Shown in pieces: positions 12,601 to 21,635 of a DNA stretch of 64,000 bases. How positions within the stretch are numbered: position 1 is the stretch's first letter; the number at the start of each line of letters is the position of its first letter. The notes under the pieces were generated by a model, which had not been told where the DNA came from, did no database searches, and saw nothing but the letters and a program-made list of their open reading frames with translations. This DNA is from Undaria pinnatifida (taxonomy: Eukaryota; Sar; Phaeophyceae; Laminariales; Alariaceae), in the NCBI GenBank assembly GCA_012845835.1, contig JABAKD010000010.1, positions 5,870,788 to 5,934,787 of the forward strand. Reading direction: 5' to 3'. Position numbers and translations under genes: made by a program.

Positions 12601-15600
12601 GCACGCACGATGAGTTAGCGGGCGTGAGCCCACAAATTGAAACAAAAACACACACAGCACGCGAAGAGGCACACATCATGAGTCTACCCGCAAGATATCG
12701 AGCACAAACCGCAAGTCTACCCACAACACGGAACGGTAACACAGCGCGCTGTAAAGCACAGATATTGAGTGAATGGGTGAATGCACGCGGGTAAAACTGT
12801 TGCCAGTGGGGGTGAGCTCCCGCAGACGTCCACGAGTATGGCGTGGAGGTGCAAAAAAAATATCCAAGCCGTGGCAGGAGAGGCCGACATATTGCTGTGG
12901 TGGGAGAGGTTGATCGCCTGAAGTCCGCTTCACGCGCAGGGCATGGGGCAGCGCAAGGCTCTCTCAAACACGAGCTACTCTGTGATGCGCCATATAGACA
13001 AGTAAAGACAACGCGGGTGTGTCGAGAGAGGATGACGCTCCGGTGCCCAAAAGAGAATATATTGCGCAAGGCACATGCTTGAAAGCCACCTTCCGCTTCG
13101 ACAGGCGCGGTCAATAACAGCAGTTGCGGCAAATTTCAGTACCCACCCCCCTCCCCCCCGTGGTTCTTCACATAGCACTACCCACTAGTCCACTCAGTCA
13201 CTCAACCATAACAGCAGGGGCAACTTTCAGTACGCATGCCCCTCTACACTACCCATTGCTAGCCTACATACCCACGCGACTAAGCAGGCTAGTGGGTATT
13301 TCTGTATAAGCAACAATCCTTCGCCGCACTTCCAGCAAGCAATGTCAGCCTGGTGGGTGAAAACCCGACGGGCCTCTTCCCAACATTGTAGGGATGCGAG
13401 GGTCTGTGGTCTTGAGGCTACGGGCATGCATGACAATCATTACACCCCTCCCCCCATCGTATAATAAGACTACGGCCATGCATGCCATGAGTAAACCCCG
13501 CCCCGATTCCATCGTCTCTGGTACTCACCGGGCGGCAAAGTCTCGCTCTTGACCGCGGACGCAAACCTCAACGACGAGTACAGCAGAGACGCCGCCCGCC
13601 GCGCCTGCCTTTTCCCCGCCGCCGTCGCCGTCGCCGCCGCGGCCGCCGCCGCCGCCGTTGGTGCACCAAACATATCACTGGGCCCGGCTAACGCAAAGCT
13701 CGGGGATAACCCCTTGCGCCCTTTCTGGCGTTGCGTCCTGCCAGTACCGCTGACGTTGCCGCTGCCGCAAGATGAGCAAAACCGGTCGTTTTTACCGCCG
13801 GCTGGTCTGCCGACGTCGTCGTCGCCGTCCTTTGTATGAGTACTCAGTGTTGGCGTCTCGAACACAAAAAATGGGCTGTTGTTTCAGTCGTGCACGATAT
13901 AAGTGCGCCGCGCACGATGTGAGTGTGTACCCGGTTGTAACGAACGCGTGCACCCAGCACAACCACCAAACGGGTTTCAAAGGTGAAGGGAATGGAGGAA
14001 ATCAAGTGGGGGGACGTACAGAGAGAGAGAGAGCAAGCGCGGGATCGGATGGGAGGAAGAAGATACGCGTGAGTATCTTCTTTAATTGTTGTAGAGCTGT
14101 TGTGAGCGCTCAGCGTGGGTCGTGGACGACACCTAAGAGGCTTTGTTGTCCACTACCATTTAACGCTGTTAGCTACCTTGAAACACAGAGCGCACATGCG
14201 GTAGCACCAACCCAAGCCGCCTTGACACCGCTATTTCAACTTTGAACCCAATCAACGCTGCATAAAACGCGGCCAATCAAAAACCGCAGGCCTCGTGGGT
14301 GGAAACGCCCAACCAAGAGATATCGAAAAATGCTCCGGTACAGATTGCCGCCTGGCGTCGCACAATACCTAAGAGCACTCGAGCCCGGTTTTCGACGGCG
14401 CGCAGGACGCGCAGGCGTGAACAAGCCCACGCCGCATTGTAAGGTGTCGTAGTCGTTATTGGTTTCTGAGGGCTCCTCACCCCAGAAATGCCACAGCTCG
14501 TCACACAACCGACGTAAGAAAAAACGCAAGCTAAGCCCCAATACACAAACCCATGGGTTGCCAGGCATCTAACGCACATCGGTGAAAAATATACATCGGA
14601 CCTGGAAAAAAAATCGGCTACCATAGAGGTATTAAGGTATACCTTTTTTCGGCTATATATTTTTTTTCTGAATGACGGAGGCTCCTTAACCCAAAATCGT
14701 CGAAATTTCGTTGCCGTTTCGCAACTTTTACGTTGTGGTATGCCTACAGTAGGACTTGGGATTGTTCTCCGGGTAGCAAAATGTAATATTTTTTCTTGAA
14801 AATCAGTTGTTGGTTCGGGCATAGAACGCTCGAAGCGAGAGTAAATAACGCCTCCGGAAATCATGGGAGCATATTTTGCCGTAGCATGCGCCTCTTCGCT
14901 TGAGAAGTCCGACCAATCAAAACCGTTCTGTCCAAAACGCGCAAATATACCTCAGTGGAATGCGTCCCAAAGCAGCTGAAAACAAAGCGCTACAGAGCCC
15001 AGCCTAGCGTCGCACGATACAAGCAGCCAAGTCCTGCTTTCGACGGATTAACGCGTGGGTACGTTTGCATAGGCGTGAACGGCAAGCAGCTTACTTGAGG
15101 TTGAGCACCACGCTGGACTTGGGCGTAAGGTACGAATCGTCCCAGAACTCTTCCACGTAGCTGTCCTTCTCCGCTGAGTACTCCAAGAGGGACCGTTGGA
15201 GGGCTTCTCCTTCCCCGCCCGTCTTGAACTGCGCGAGCCATGGTGACGACAAGAACGCTTTAAGCACGTGTAAAAAACGACTGCTATTGTTAGGCCTCTT
15301 GAAACTTCGACCACGTTTTTAGGGATAACCCACTGTACTTGGTAATAGTGTAGGATAAAAGTTGTGCGGTTTTATGATGGAGGGGTTTTATGACATCTTG
15401 AGAGTTTGGGAACGCTCAGACAGCAAAAGAAGAGCAAAAAAAACACATACCTTTTTTATGGCTCTACCCTAGGACACGGCGCAAATACCAGAAAACAATT
15501 TTGACATCAGCATGCGTGGATAGCTACGGTATGACGACACGCCCTCAATAAAAAAAACTAAGGACAGCAGCTCATCTCGAACCGGGATCACGCGGCCAAC

Positions 15601-15914
15601 ACTACAAGCCTCCCAAGTACCTGCCTATTGAAACTAAGTGGAACGACTGAGTGGAATGACGTCCTCATTTACTAGCAACTGGAGGTAGTGACGCGCAGCC
15701 CCAATACCTGCAGTAGTAGAGTCTGCGATGCCATGTGGACACATAAAAAACGCGGGAGGAGACAAGCAAGCAAAATAACAGCAGCATACCTGGTCATGTG
15801 GTAGATACGAACTGAACAACTCCAACACGAATGGGCATCTACGCCATTTTGATACTTACGTCGTGTTTTCAGATAAAAAAATCGATAATCGTACTGCACT
15901 CGTAGCAGCAGCAA

Positions 15915-15946
<32 letters not shown>

Positions 15947-18420
15947 ACGGCAGCAGAATCGGTAGGAACGGCAGCAGCAGGACACACGAGACCAGGGCCG
16001 GATCAGCGTCGCTGTGCGTGCGTCTCGTCGATCAGCCTCATGAAAATCGCTACATGCAGCATTAGTTACCGTTTCCCGGCTTAAGAGCCAGTCCAAACGA
16101 AGAAAAAATATTTTTCAAAAGTTCAAAAAAAAAAAAAGCGAATACTCGTACCAGAACAAAAGAGCAGCAGTCACTGGTCGTATAGTATAAACTAACAGTA
16201 GAGATCCCGACCCCTCTATTTTTGTTTTGCGTTTTGTTTTTAATAGCAAAAGCTTTTACGAATAGCATTTTCGAAATGGGGTCGACATTATCGAAGTATG
16301 GGACACCAAGGGCGACGGGGAACGTACTGTAGAATGACCGTTTCGCAAACGCACGGTGGGTGGGGTAGTGCGTGAGGCTGCCACGGGACTTGTCCGCCGT
16401 CGAAGCCAGCGAATATGGGTAGGGCGTGGCAAAGGAGTGGCTATGCAAGAAACCAGAGAGCCAGGACGTGGCTGTGGCGATGTATTTTTCGATGAGGGTG
16501 TCACTCAGTGATCCAGCGGCTGCTGACGGACAAGCATGACCAAAGCACAACTTGCAGAGCACTGCCGAGGGAGCGGGTTGGGCCATGAGCACTGTGTACT
16601 CTCAGGGGAGCCTCGGGTTTGAGGATTGGGTGCATTCAACTGCGTCGTTGGGTGCGTTCACCGCGAGTCGGTGTGCTGTGGCGGTTGAATGTCCTGTCAA
16701 GTTGCACCACGAGTTTTAGCGTGGACGATCGATCACTTTCGTGTTTTTTTTTTCCAGATATTTTGGGTGTCGTTTGGAATGAACCTGAGTTTTTTTTTTA
16801 TCAAAAGCGAAAGCTGTTCCTTGTGTTCGTTTTTTCGTTTTATGTTTTTCATTTAACGTTTCCTCGTTTGGACTGGCCCTGATTCTTGGAGGCGGACAAC
16901 CTTCATCGCCGACTACCAAAATACGTCTAACATCGGAGGCACGTGCTCCGTATCATGTGTCACCAGTACGATATCTACAACGGAGGTTCTCCACCCCCCC
17001 AACCAGTGCGGGGGCCAGACATATAATTTGCAGCATGCCTTAGGGGCACGGCGTAAATGGTAATGTGGATAGACACATTTATCTCGCTCGGTAAAACTGA
17101 ATTTTCAAAAAACAAATGCCCGTTATGATATTTCAACGTTTTAAACCCATACGACACGTACGTAGCCCAGCAACACCTGCGGAAACACACGTTGCAGCAC
17201 CTGCCTCGACGAATTATCAACGACTTGCAGCAAAAAGCAGCACGAAGGGTTGGCTAGTACGTGTGCGTGCACATGACCCGTCGGGACTGGCCTTGGTGGT
17301 GTGTGAGTTGAGAGCCGTGGGCAAAAGCGCACGAAAGCAGGGCGGAATGGTTGGTTGGTTGTCTATAATACATATTCTATGAAAAAGGCGCGCCATTAAT
17401 AGAAGCCTTATGTCCAATCCCTCATGAAGAGGCATTTTTTCCCCTTAGACAAAACCAAGAAAAAAAGCTTCGCGATCCGCGCTCGCTCGGCTCATTACAA
17501 TACCTGATCACCGACAAGCCCGGAGAGACGTTTCACTACTAATTTTTTAACAACCACTTGAAAGGGTGGGATGGCTGACCGGAACCGGAGAGACAGTGCG
17601 AGCTGCTTGTACCGTAGCAGCATAATCCTCTCCATCTACACCTCATCCCAACGAGCCCTCTGGCCGGGCATTTGTTTTCGCCATGGCAATATCGAGTACT
17701 GCGGGTATTGGATTCAGGGAGGAGCCCTACCAAATGCCACGGCAGAGGGTACTACTCCCTTTGCGCCGATCTACGTTCCATATTAAAAACCGATCTGTTA
17801 TTTGACCAGACAAGCGTCCACGTACGCTGCTGCGAGTCTCATCGTACGTAGCCCAACCGTTACTGCACCAAGCTACTGTGCATTGCTCGTGCTACCACCT
17901 CCTTTTTCGGCCGCCGCTTCAAAAGTGCGTTGTCATCGATCGAGTGCAAATGTTCTTCTGCTACGAAGAATACATACGAAGCATACATGCACAGATAATT
18001 GATACTGGTGATATCCCTCACAAAATCACCCACGCTCCTTACCGTGCACGCTACACTTACAACACACACCTATGCCAGCGATTCTCTCACCTCCTCCACG
18101 ACAGCCTTGGTTCTCGAAAACGCCTCCGGCGACAGCAACGGGGCCACAGCGTCGAGGTATTTTCCCAGCGTCTCGTCAAGCGATGGAACCTCCAGCTTCG
18201 GGAGGCTCGACTGGAACCTGAACGTACCCTCCATATCGTGGCCAGCATGGTCAGTCTCCTCCACAGCCGTACCCTTGTCGGACACAGCCACCGCTGTCGT
18301 CGTCACTGGTGTCGCAGGCGGCGCTGCCGCCCCCGCCTCCGGGGGGGGGGGTAGATAGTCTTGAGAGGCGTTCTCGCCGGTGGTGGATTGCGTGGCACTG
18401 GAAGTGACGTGCCTCGTCAT
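419..18420 (-). CDS. Carnitine O-acyltransferase (CPT2/CAT type), 15 exons, C-terminus off window
   Basis: Enzyme of the choline/carnitine acyltransferase family, which exchanges acyl groups between carnitine and CoA so that fatty acids can enter mitochondria or leave peroxisomes. Fifteen minus-strand exons join with matching phases into 661 codons plus two bases. Landmarks on the joined protein: LPKLEVPSL at 73-81, SYVEEFWDD 133-141, PLCM 218-221, SRHVVV 248-253, LTTE 305-308, LCLDHTSP 341-348, NRWYDK 376-381, the catalytic-His motif FEHTW with His398, SPDGF 505-509, GRTE 540-543, GVDRHLFAL 593-601 and LST 659-661 at the carnitine-binding STS motif. FEHTWVDG resembles CPT2 (FEHSWGDG), hence the subtype; this is from remembered family motifs, not a search. 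Family members run about 600-700 residues, so roughly 60 are missing beyond the left edge. The N-terminal 60 residues are extra, with no obvious mitochondrial presequence; Met63 is an alternative start. No broken frame was seen, so it is probably functional. Confidence 0.96.
1243..1600. repeat. Minisatellite, unit about 65-75 bp, about five copies
   Basis: The phrase CCCTCATCGAGGAG, followed by a GTTTTTGGTGCGTTTTGGTG-like stretch and a TTCGGTTCAT stretch, recurs at about 1251, 1321, 1398, 1466 and 1540 with point changes. It sits inside intron 14. Confidence 0.85.
1730..1935. repeat. Dispersed repeat, second copy at 41.73-41.92 kb
   Basis: GTGGGTAGG, then ATTCGACGTGAGTCTACGAG, GGAAGAAA and CGCGATAAAAA recur in the same order and orientation at 41735-41920 with scattered substitutions. 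No coding potential was recognised. Confidence 0.6.
1985..2135. repeat. Short tandem repeat, about 30-bp unit, five copies
   Basis: Units of the form AAGAACGACATTGCGACGAT followed by AATGGGTT or ATATGGGT recur five times with drift. The array ends about 50 bp before the ATG of the MSIDPK mini-ORF at 2185. Confidence 0.75.
2176..2230 (+). repeat. MSIDPK mini-ORF repeat, copy 1
   Basis: CTTGCAAACATGAGTATCGA with ATG at 2185 encodes MSIDPKIMELTAD, followed by GTATGT, which could be a splice donor. Four related copies occur at 26049 (+), 34035 (-), 40597 (-) and 43547 (-). Confidence 0.6.
2702..2773 (-). CDS. Carnitine acyltransferase exon 14 (residues 567-590)
   Basis: A 72-bp phase-0 exon, acceptor TGGGAG, donor AAG|GTATAA. 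It encodes KKHKMTSLRNAISSHGRLVK and then QAAK, matching the family's LL..A...H......a segment immediately before GKG.DRHLF. Confidence 0.92.
2857..3553. mobile_element. MITE-like element with TTA target duplication (PIF/Harbinger-like)
   Basis: The ends are inverted copies: GACCTACTATTATGG at 2857 and CCATAATAGTAGGTC ending at 3553, with partial pairing continuing inwards (CGATTATTTCT against AGAAATAATCG). Both ends are flanked by TTA (2854-2856 and 3554-3556). Three-base TTA/TWA duplications are typical of PIF/Harbinger. No transposase is visible, so it is non-autonomous. It lies in intron 13 of the carnitine acyltransferase gene; subterminal parts repeat an AGAAAT(A/C)A motif. Confidence 0.65.
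4015..4107 (-). CDS. Carnitine acyltransferase exon 13, GRTE motif (residues 536-566)
   Basis: Acceptor GCGCAG, donor ATG|GTGCGT, phase 0 to 0. It encodes MFLKGRTEALRTVTAEVKAF and then LEAFCNPDLSM. GRTE is the family's substrate-site signature after the YE.....F block. Confidence 0.95.
4660..5116 (-). repeat. Decayed tandem copies of the exon 12 3' end inside intron 12
   Basis: The minus-strand exon 12 end plus donor appears on the plus strand as GGCAAACG....CTTGGTCAAGACTGGCTCGTATGC. Diverged versions recur at about 4871-4914, 4941-4975 and 5051-5066, separated by GTTATTCTGAAAA-type spacers and A-runs. It looks like a local duplication series that copied the exon/intron boundary and then decayed. 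Confidence 0.6.
5117..5243 (-). CDS. Carnitine acyltransferase exon 12, SPDGF motif (residues 493-535)
   Basis: Encodes FGKRFITAHKISPDGFVQM and YGLYGDVVAAYEPVLTK; donor AAG|GTAAAA. The acceptor is a CAGCAG tandem. Using the second AG (start 5243) gives EYDT-FGK, closest to the family. Using the first (start 5246) adds one Arg. Both keep frame. Confidence 0.95.
5456..5622 (-). CDS. Carnitine acyltransferase exon 11 (residues 438-493)
   Basis: Acceptor TCCGGCAG, donor ACAC|GTGGGT. It encodes a Pro-rich start (VFPPDPRPF), then KMEWRLPENMRRDIYFAETR and LIRQHDVQALEYDT, the amphipathic stretch that precedes FGK..i.....SPD in the family. It ends in phase 2. Confidence 0.9.
6556..6634 (-). CDS. Carnitine acyltransferase exon 10 (residues 411-437)
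   Basis: Acceptor ATGGCAG, donor GGG|GTAAGC. It encodes SDVFADVIYRFANHL, continuing VLRFA- of exon 9 as LRFASDVFAD, then a short Thr/Gly tail. It ends in phase 0. Confidence 0.9.
7613..7798. repeat. CAA/CAG/CAC trinucleotide-based repeat (9-bp unit)
   Basis: About 185 bp of ACAGCAACA units turning into ACAGCACCA units. It begins 27 bp into intron 9 of the minus-strand gene. The ORFs reading through it are low-complexity artefacts. Confidence 0.95.
7825..7946 (-). CDS. Carnitine acyltransferase exon 9, catalytic histidine (residues 371-411)
   Basis: Acceptor TTGCCCAG, donor GCGAG|GTTTTG. It encodes NRWYDKLQLIVFENGAAG and FEHTWVDGHTVLRFA; the His of FEHTW (residue 398) is the catalytic base of the family. 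It ends in phase 2. A long CAA/CAG repeat begins 27 bp into the following intron. Confidence 0.97.
8851..8901 (-). CDS. Carnitine acyltransferase micro-exon 8 (residues 354-370)
   Basis: A 51-bp phase-0 exon between GTCCAG and CAG|GTGCCA encoding IAASCLHGSYALEGDVQ. It was found by looking for the small LHG segment the family has between LCLD and NRWYDK. Frame, splice sites and length all fit, but it is short, so it is less certain than its neighbours. Confidence 0.78.
9715..9849 (-). CDS. Carnitine acyltransferase exon 7 (residues 309-353)
   Basis: Acceptor TCTAG, donor GAG|GTACCT, both in phase 0. It encodes TRDDWAVAR and LVDAALFVLCLDHTSPSTAA, matching the family block W..AR..L...N...L..ie.alF.lcLD...P. 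Confidence 0.95.
10089..10224 (-). CDS. Carnitine acyltransferase exon 6, LTTE end, GC donor (residues 263-308)
   Basis: Encodes HPDGRMGITEEELEEII and AVGVLTTE. To join LTTE directly to TRDDWA of exon 7, as the family's LTT..R..WA pattern requires, the donor must be GAG|GCAAGG, a GC-AG intron with an otherwise strong consensus. The GT alternatives nearby (GTTCGA, GTTAGG) either add residues or run into a stop after splicing. Confidence 0.9.
10536..10585 (-). CDS. Carnitine acyltransferase micro-exon 5 (residues 247-263)
   Basis: A 50-bp exon between GGGCAG and CAG|GTGCGT. It encodes DSRHVVVLCKNQFYSF, matching the family pattern D..SRH.VV...G.FY. It leaves in phase 2; with exon 6 it makes a Ser codon. 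Confidence 0.93.
12085..12260. repeat. ATGATCT-rich intronic stretch
   Basis: The heptamer ATGATCT or its close variants (CATGATCTG, GATCTA, ATCATG) recurs about ten times in 180 bp, partly as inverted pairs. It lies in intron 4 of the carnitine acyltransferase gene. Confidence 0.4.
12402..12505 (-). CDS. Carnitine acyltransferase exon 4, PLCM motif (residues 212-246)
   Basis: Acceptor GAGCAG, donor GAG|GTCAGT. It encodes RGTPLCMSQFRRLFGAHRK, which contains the strongest N-terminal family signature (PLCM.Q...LFG). It enters in phase 1 and leaves in phase 0. Confidence 0.95.
12535..12790. repeat. Imperfect tandem repeat in intron 3
   Basis: Phrases such as AACACAGCGCGGGATGAAGC, CACGCACGATGAGT and AGTCTACCC recur three to four times with drift. 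No coding signal. Confidence 0.45.
13529..13698 (-). CDS. Carnitine acyltransferase exon 3 with a poly-alanine tract (residues 155-212)
   Basis: Acceptor CCCGAG, donor CCCG|GTGAGT. It encodes FALAGPSDMFGAPT, an alanine-rich tract from a GCC-repeat run, then RRAASLLYSSLRFASAVKSE, the conserved helix with the family's Arg-Ala pair. It ends in phase 1 so that the next exon completes LPPD-VWRGTPLCM. The alanine tract sits where relatives have a short variable loop. Confidence 0.92.
14605..14710. repeat. Dispersed repeat shared with 23.92-24.0 kb
   Basis: TAGAGGTAT, then CGGCT or TGGCT and GAATGACGG, followed by GGCTCCTTAACCCAAAATCG, recurs at 23928-23991 in the same orientation. A further block, CCTAGGCCATG(G)ATTTTTC, links 24.03 kb with 7.54 kb, so a larger decayed family seeded both gene regions. 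Confidence 0.6.
15095..15228 (-). CDS. Carnitine acyltransferase exon 2 (residues 111-155)
   Basis: Acceptor GCGCAG, donor CAA|GTAAGC. It encodes FKTGGEGEALQRSLLEYSAE and then the family motif SYVEEFWDD, and ends in phase 2 within an Asn codon completed by exon 3. The 2.86 kb intron 1 upstream of it (15229-18090) holds a CAG/CAA run at 15901-15960 and otherwise nothing I recognise. Confidence 0.93.
15901..15960. repeat. CAG/CAA microsatellite
   Basis: A run of mixed CAG, CAA and CGG triplets in intron 1 of the carnitine acyltransferase gene; the ORFs crossing it are poly-Ala, poly-Thr or poly-Cys artefacts. Confidence 0.9.
18091..18420 (-). CDS. Carnitine acyltransferase exon 1 (residues 1-110)
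   Basis: Starts at the first ATG after an in-frame TAA about 75 bp upstream and ends VVEE at a GAG|GTGAGA donor in phase 0. Residues 1-62 are Ser/Thr/Pro/Ala-rich and not conserved in the family as I know it. The family fold begins at FRFQSSLPKLEVPSL, followed by the helix LSPEAFSRTKAVVEE. An extra upstream coding exon cannot be excluded, because the codons before this ATG are also open (Ala-rich) back to the stop. Confidence 0.9.
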
Positions 18421-19045
18421 CTCGGCAGCAGCTTCAGACCCCTCTCCTGTTGCGGTCGCGGCGGCAGCGGCGGCGACGACAGCCGCGGTGGATTAGATTA
18501 AACGGCGGCCAACCCAACCGAATGTGGAAGATTAAACGCAAAAAACCTGGGGTTTGTGGAGAGGTGTTGAATCTTATTGCATAGGAGGCGTGTTTGGTCA
18601 ACGGACATCTGTATGTATTTACTTCAGACGGGCTGTAATAAGTATCATTACTTCCACTCTTCTGGTGGGGCAGACGCGGTGTGAGCTGTGTCTTTCACAT
18701 CGTCCAAGGCAACGCACCTGGTTTCAAGACAGCATCCTCGTTGGAGGGCGTACGGCGTTTTCTTTCTTGTCGCCCAGGCATTGCGCTACCTCTTGTAGAC
18801 TGCTGTAGCTACCATTGCTGTGAGGGTTGCTGTGGTAGCTATAAGAGCTGGAGGAGGAAGTCAGGTTCTTGCGATGTTGTTGGATGTTCGGGGCCATCGG
18901 CTTCGTCCTGCGACTTTCGCCTTTTGTACAATACAAAAGCGCTCATGTCCTTGTAGAAGTTTGCCGGCCGGGATCACCGAAACGCGCTTGCTCGCTGCTC
19001 TTTGCAACTACTCTTAATACAACGTTGGGGGTCTCCCTATGAATA

Positions 19046-19612
19046 CCGTAATCATGCGAAGGTTGGCACCGGGGTGCGATCGATATTTAAATGTTTCTAC
19101 GTTGTGTTTTTTATCGCACCCCGGTGCTATCTCTCCGATGGGTGCCAACCTTCCGATGGGGGTGCGGAAATACAATTAAATCATGCCGTTCTTCAATTTT
19201 GGCGCACCCCCGGTGCGATCTCTCCGATGGGTGCGCTGCTGAATCGAAATACACCGCGCCGTACTGGGGCAACGGTGCTGCGTACATGCACCCCGGATAC
19301 AAATTAAACGACTCAAAGCTACCTAAAACGACTTGACCGAAGCTGCGTTGGTAAAGTACGTTTGAGAGGAGTGGCGCACTGGTGATATAGCATCGGAGTA
19401 TGAACTAATGAGAATATTACCTACCACAGACCCGCTGCGGTGGCCCTCAATTTCTATTCATGTCGGAGAGATCGCACCCGGGTGCGATCTCTCCGATGGG
19501 GGTGCGAAAACACGATTAAATGTTTCTACGTTGTGTTTTTTATCGCACTCCGGTGCTATCTCTCCGATGGGTGCAAACCTTCCGATGGGTGCCAACCTTC
19601 GCATGATTACGG
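19046..19612. mobile_element. MITE with perfect 25-bp terminal inverted repeats and TA flanks
   Basis: CCGTAATCATGCGAAGGTTG at 19046, continuing to 19070, is matched without mismatch by its reverse complement at 19588-19612. A TA dinucleotide lies directly outside each end. Internally a block containing TTTCTACGTTGTGTTTTTTA and CTCTCCGATGGGTGC occurs twice (about 19090-19145 and 19520-19575). There is no transposase-like ORF, so it is a non-autonomous DNA element; a TA duplication suggests a Tc1/mariner-type mover but is weak evidence. Confidence 0.8.
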
Positions 19613-19984
19613 TAGTCGGCCAGAGCAAAATAGCCGCCTTTTTCGGGGAAGCCGCCTTATTAATTCTAGGTTATGAACGCAATTCCTCAGTCGCGCCAAG
19701 CGATTTTGACCGCCTTACATCGGCATACCGCCTCACTCAGCCCGCCATATTTGGTTATTGTTTCCTTGGTTTACCTGCTGGTAACCCACTACCCCGCTTC
19801 TGCCCTGTGCAATGGGCAAGCCCTCTACCTGGTACGCTTTTAAGATCAAGGAAACAAGTTAGTATGGTGCAGACCGTGTTTTTTTCCTCCAGGCTTATTC
19901 AGCGGATGAGTACGAAAAGATCACCAAAACCATCACCACACTTCCCCTTTCATACCGCCGTGCGGCGCTCACTAACCCTGAGTT

Positions 19985-20095
19985 AAATCGACACACGACG
20001 CGTATGAAAATACGTAGAAGTGTGATGAGCTACGTAAAGCTTATTTTTCCCCGTCCGCCGGAGGATGAAGAAAAAAAAAAAAAAAGCTCACGAAG
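19985..20095 (+). repeat. Dispersed A-tailed repeat, copy 1
   Basis: CGACACACGACGCGTATGAA continues to AGCTTATTTTTCCCCGTCCG and CCGGAGGATGAAG, then an A-run. Other copies lie at 39785-39925 (minus), 39960-40060 (plus) and 58945-59050 (minus). The A-rich end in all copies suggests retroposition (SINE or LINE 3' end). Confidence 0.65.
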
Positions 20096-21293
20096 ACAAC
20101 AGAACGGGTTGCTGAAAAAGTACGAGCACGCTCTTATTCGTTGCATTGAAGCTGCATACCAGGACGCGAGGTACCCACGAAAACACAAGAATTGTCGGTC
20201 CGCAGATTCGCTGGCATCACTTGCCATGGCGCATTTATCACATTGTGTGAATGTGTACACGAAGGACGATGACATACGCACCCTTGCAAGCCTTGGTTGA
20301 ACCAAGTTGAACTTGTGCAAATCTGAGACAACACATGCTGTACGTATCGTATACCGGTCGATTCTTCGCGCAACGAAGGTGTCCATGATCGGCGATTTTT
20401 CGCGCAGCAGCAGACGACGACGCAAGCGGCAGGATGGAACGTGGCCTTCAATATTTGCAACGCTTCACTGTTTAGTGGCGATGTCAACGGCATCGACAGC
20501 AGCAGTAGCAGTAGCATGATTGGTAAGTGCCTTTTCCCTACGAGGTTATACGTTATACGTAAGAGACAAAAGAGAGTTGTGGATTTGAAAATCAGTGGAG
20601 CATTCACCAACCAAACCGTACCAGTAGCCCCTTAACAAAGCTTGTTTCTTCGCGAGCGCGGTTGATATCCCAGCCCAGGGGCACCCTGGGCCGTAGGTAA
20701 GTAGAATACCGTGCTGTACGCTCCTCTCACCTCTCCTAGTTGCTGGTTCCGCCGCCCTCGTGTTGTAGCAAAATGCGCTTCATGTTTTTATCCAAAACGC
20801 CTCGCGGAATTATGGAAAGCCCTTCTGGACGTTACATGTTTTTGAAATATTTTGGAACGGGCGAACCGACGAACCGACGCAGCTGTTCGCGGTACAATTA
20901 GCGGTACACTTATAAAATGCGCGCATTGAGCCGCCTTTTGGCCTGAACGTCGCCCCCATCACCATCTATTTTTCGACGGAGATGATGTAGTCTATAGACT
21001 ATACCCTTTGACATACATGCGCACATAATGCGTGGACGTGGACGCTACAACTAGAAGTGAAAAGCTGTTCCTCTGCATACTGATAGATAGGTCGGGACGG
21101 TATCTGCCGTACAGACCTTGTCGATGTGCGAGGTATGTCGTCTCGCCTCTTACCTCTCCCGCCTCTCGGCACGTGCTAGCTCCGAACATCTAAACAGCCC
21201 TTGTATGATATGATTTGATAGCACTAATTGAGCGTACTCGTATGATACGCAGCCTATTATTAGGCGAGCCTCGACACCAACACAAGTGGAGCG

Positions 21294-21635
21294 ATGGGCA
21301 CCAACGCTACGAGTCCTGCATATGGTAAGCACGTCGAGTTCGACTTAGCAGGCACGCTTCACCACAACGACGAACGAGACCCATTGGGGATCTTGAGGGG
21401 GTCCTCGGGTCATGACCACCGCATCCCTGACACCTACGCGGATGCAGCGGCAGCTGCGGCTTCCCTTGGACCGGAAGTACCGGTGCGAGCACCAACGCTG
21501 ACGCTTGGCGTTGACCGCGCGGGGAGGGACACTTTCGAAGCCATCGACGCAATCCTAAGGGACTCGAAAGACGTGCGGGATCGAATTTCTTCGCGACAGG
21601 TCAGCGAACGCATAGAGACAAGTAAAGCCCTAGTG
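21294..21635 (+). CDS. Unrecognised gene, exon 1 (residues 1-114)
   Basis: Opens with ATG and MGTNATSPAYGKHVEFDLAG, contains a seven-Ala run and ends ETSKALV at GTG|GTACGT in phase 0. A possible donor inside it (TATG|GTAAGC, about 31 bp after the ATG) is probably unused, because the downstream codons look coding and stay open. Confidence 0.65.

Larger units (their letters stand above)
18421..21293. promoter_or_regulatory. Shared upstream region of two divergent genes
   Basis: A 2.87 kb non-coding interval between the first ATG of the carnitine acyltransferase (minus) and the first ATG of the unrecognised plus-strand gene. It should hold both promoters, but I see no motif that defines either. 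It contains a MITE (19046-19612), a dispersed A-tailed repeat (19985-20095) and otherwise unremarkable sequence. The promoter role is inferred from layout. Confidence 0.5.
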
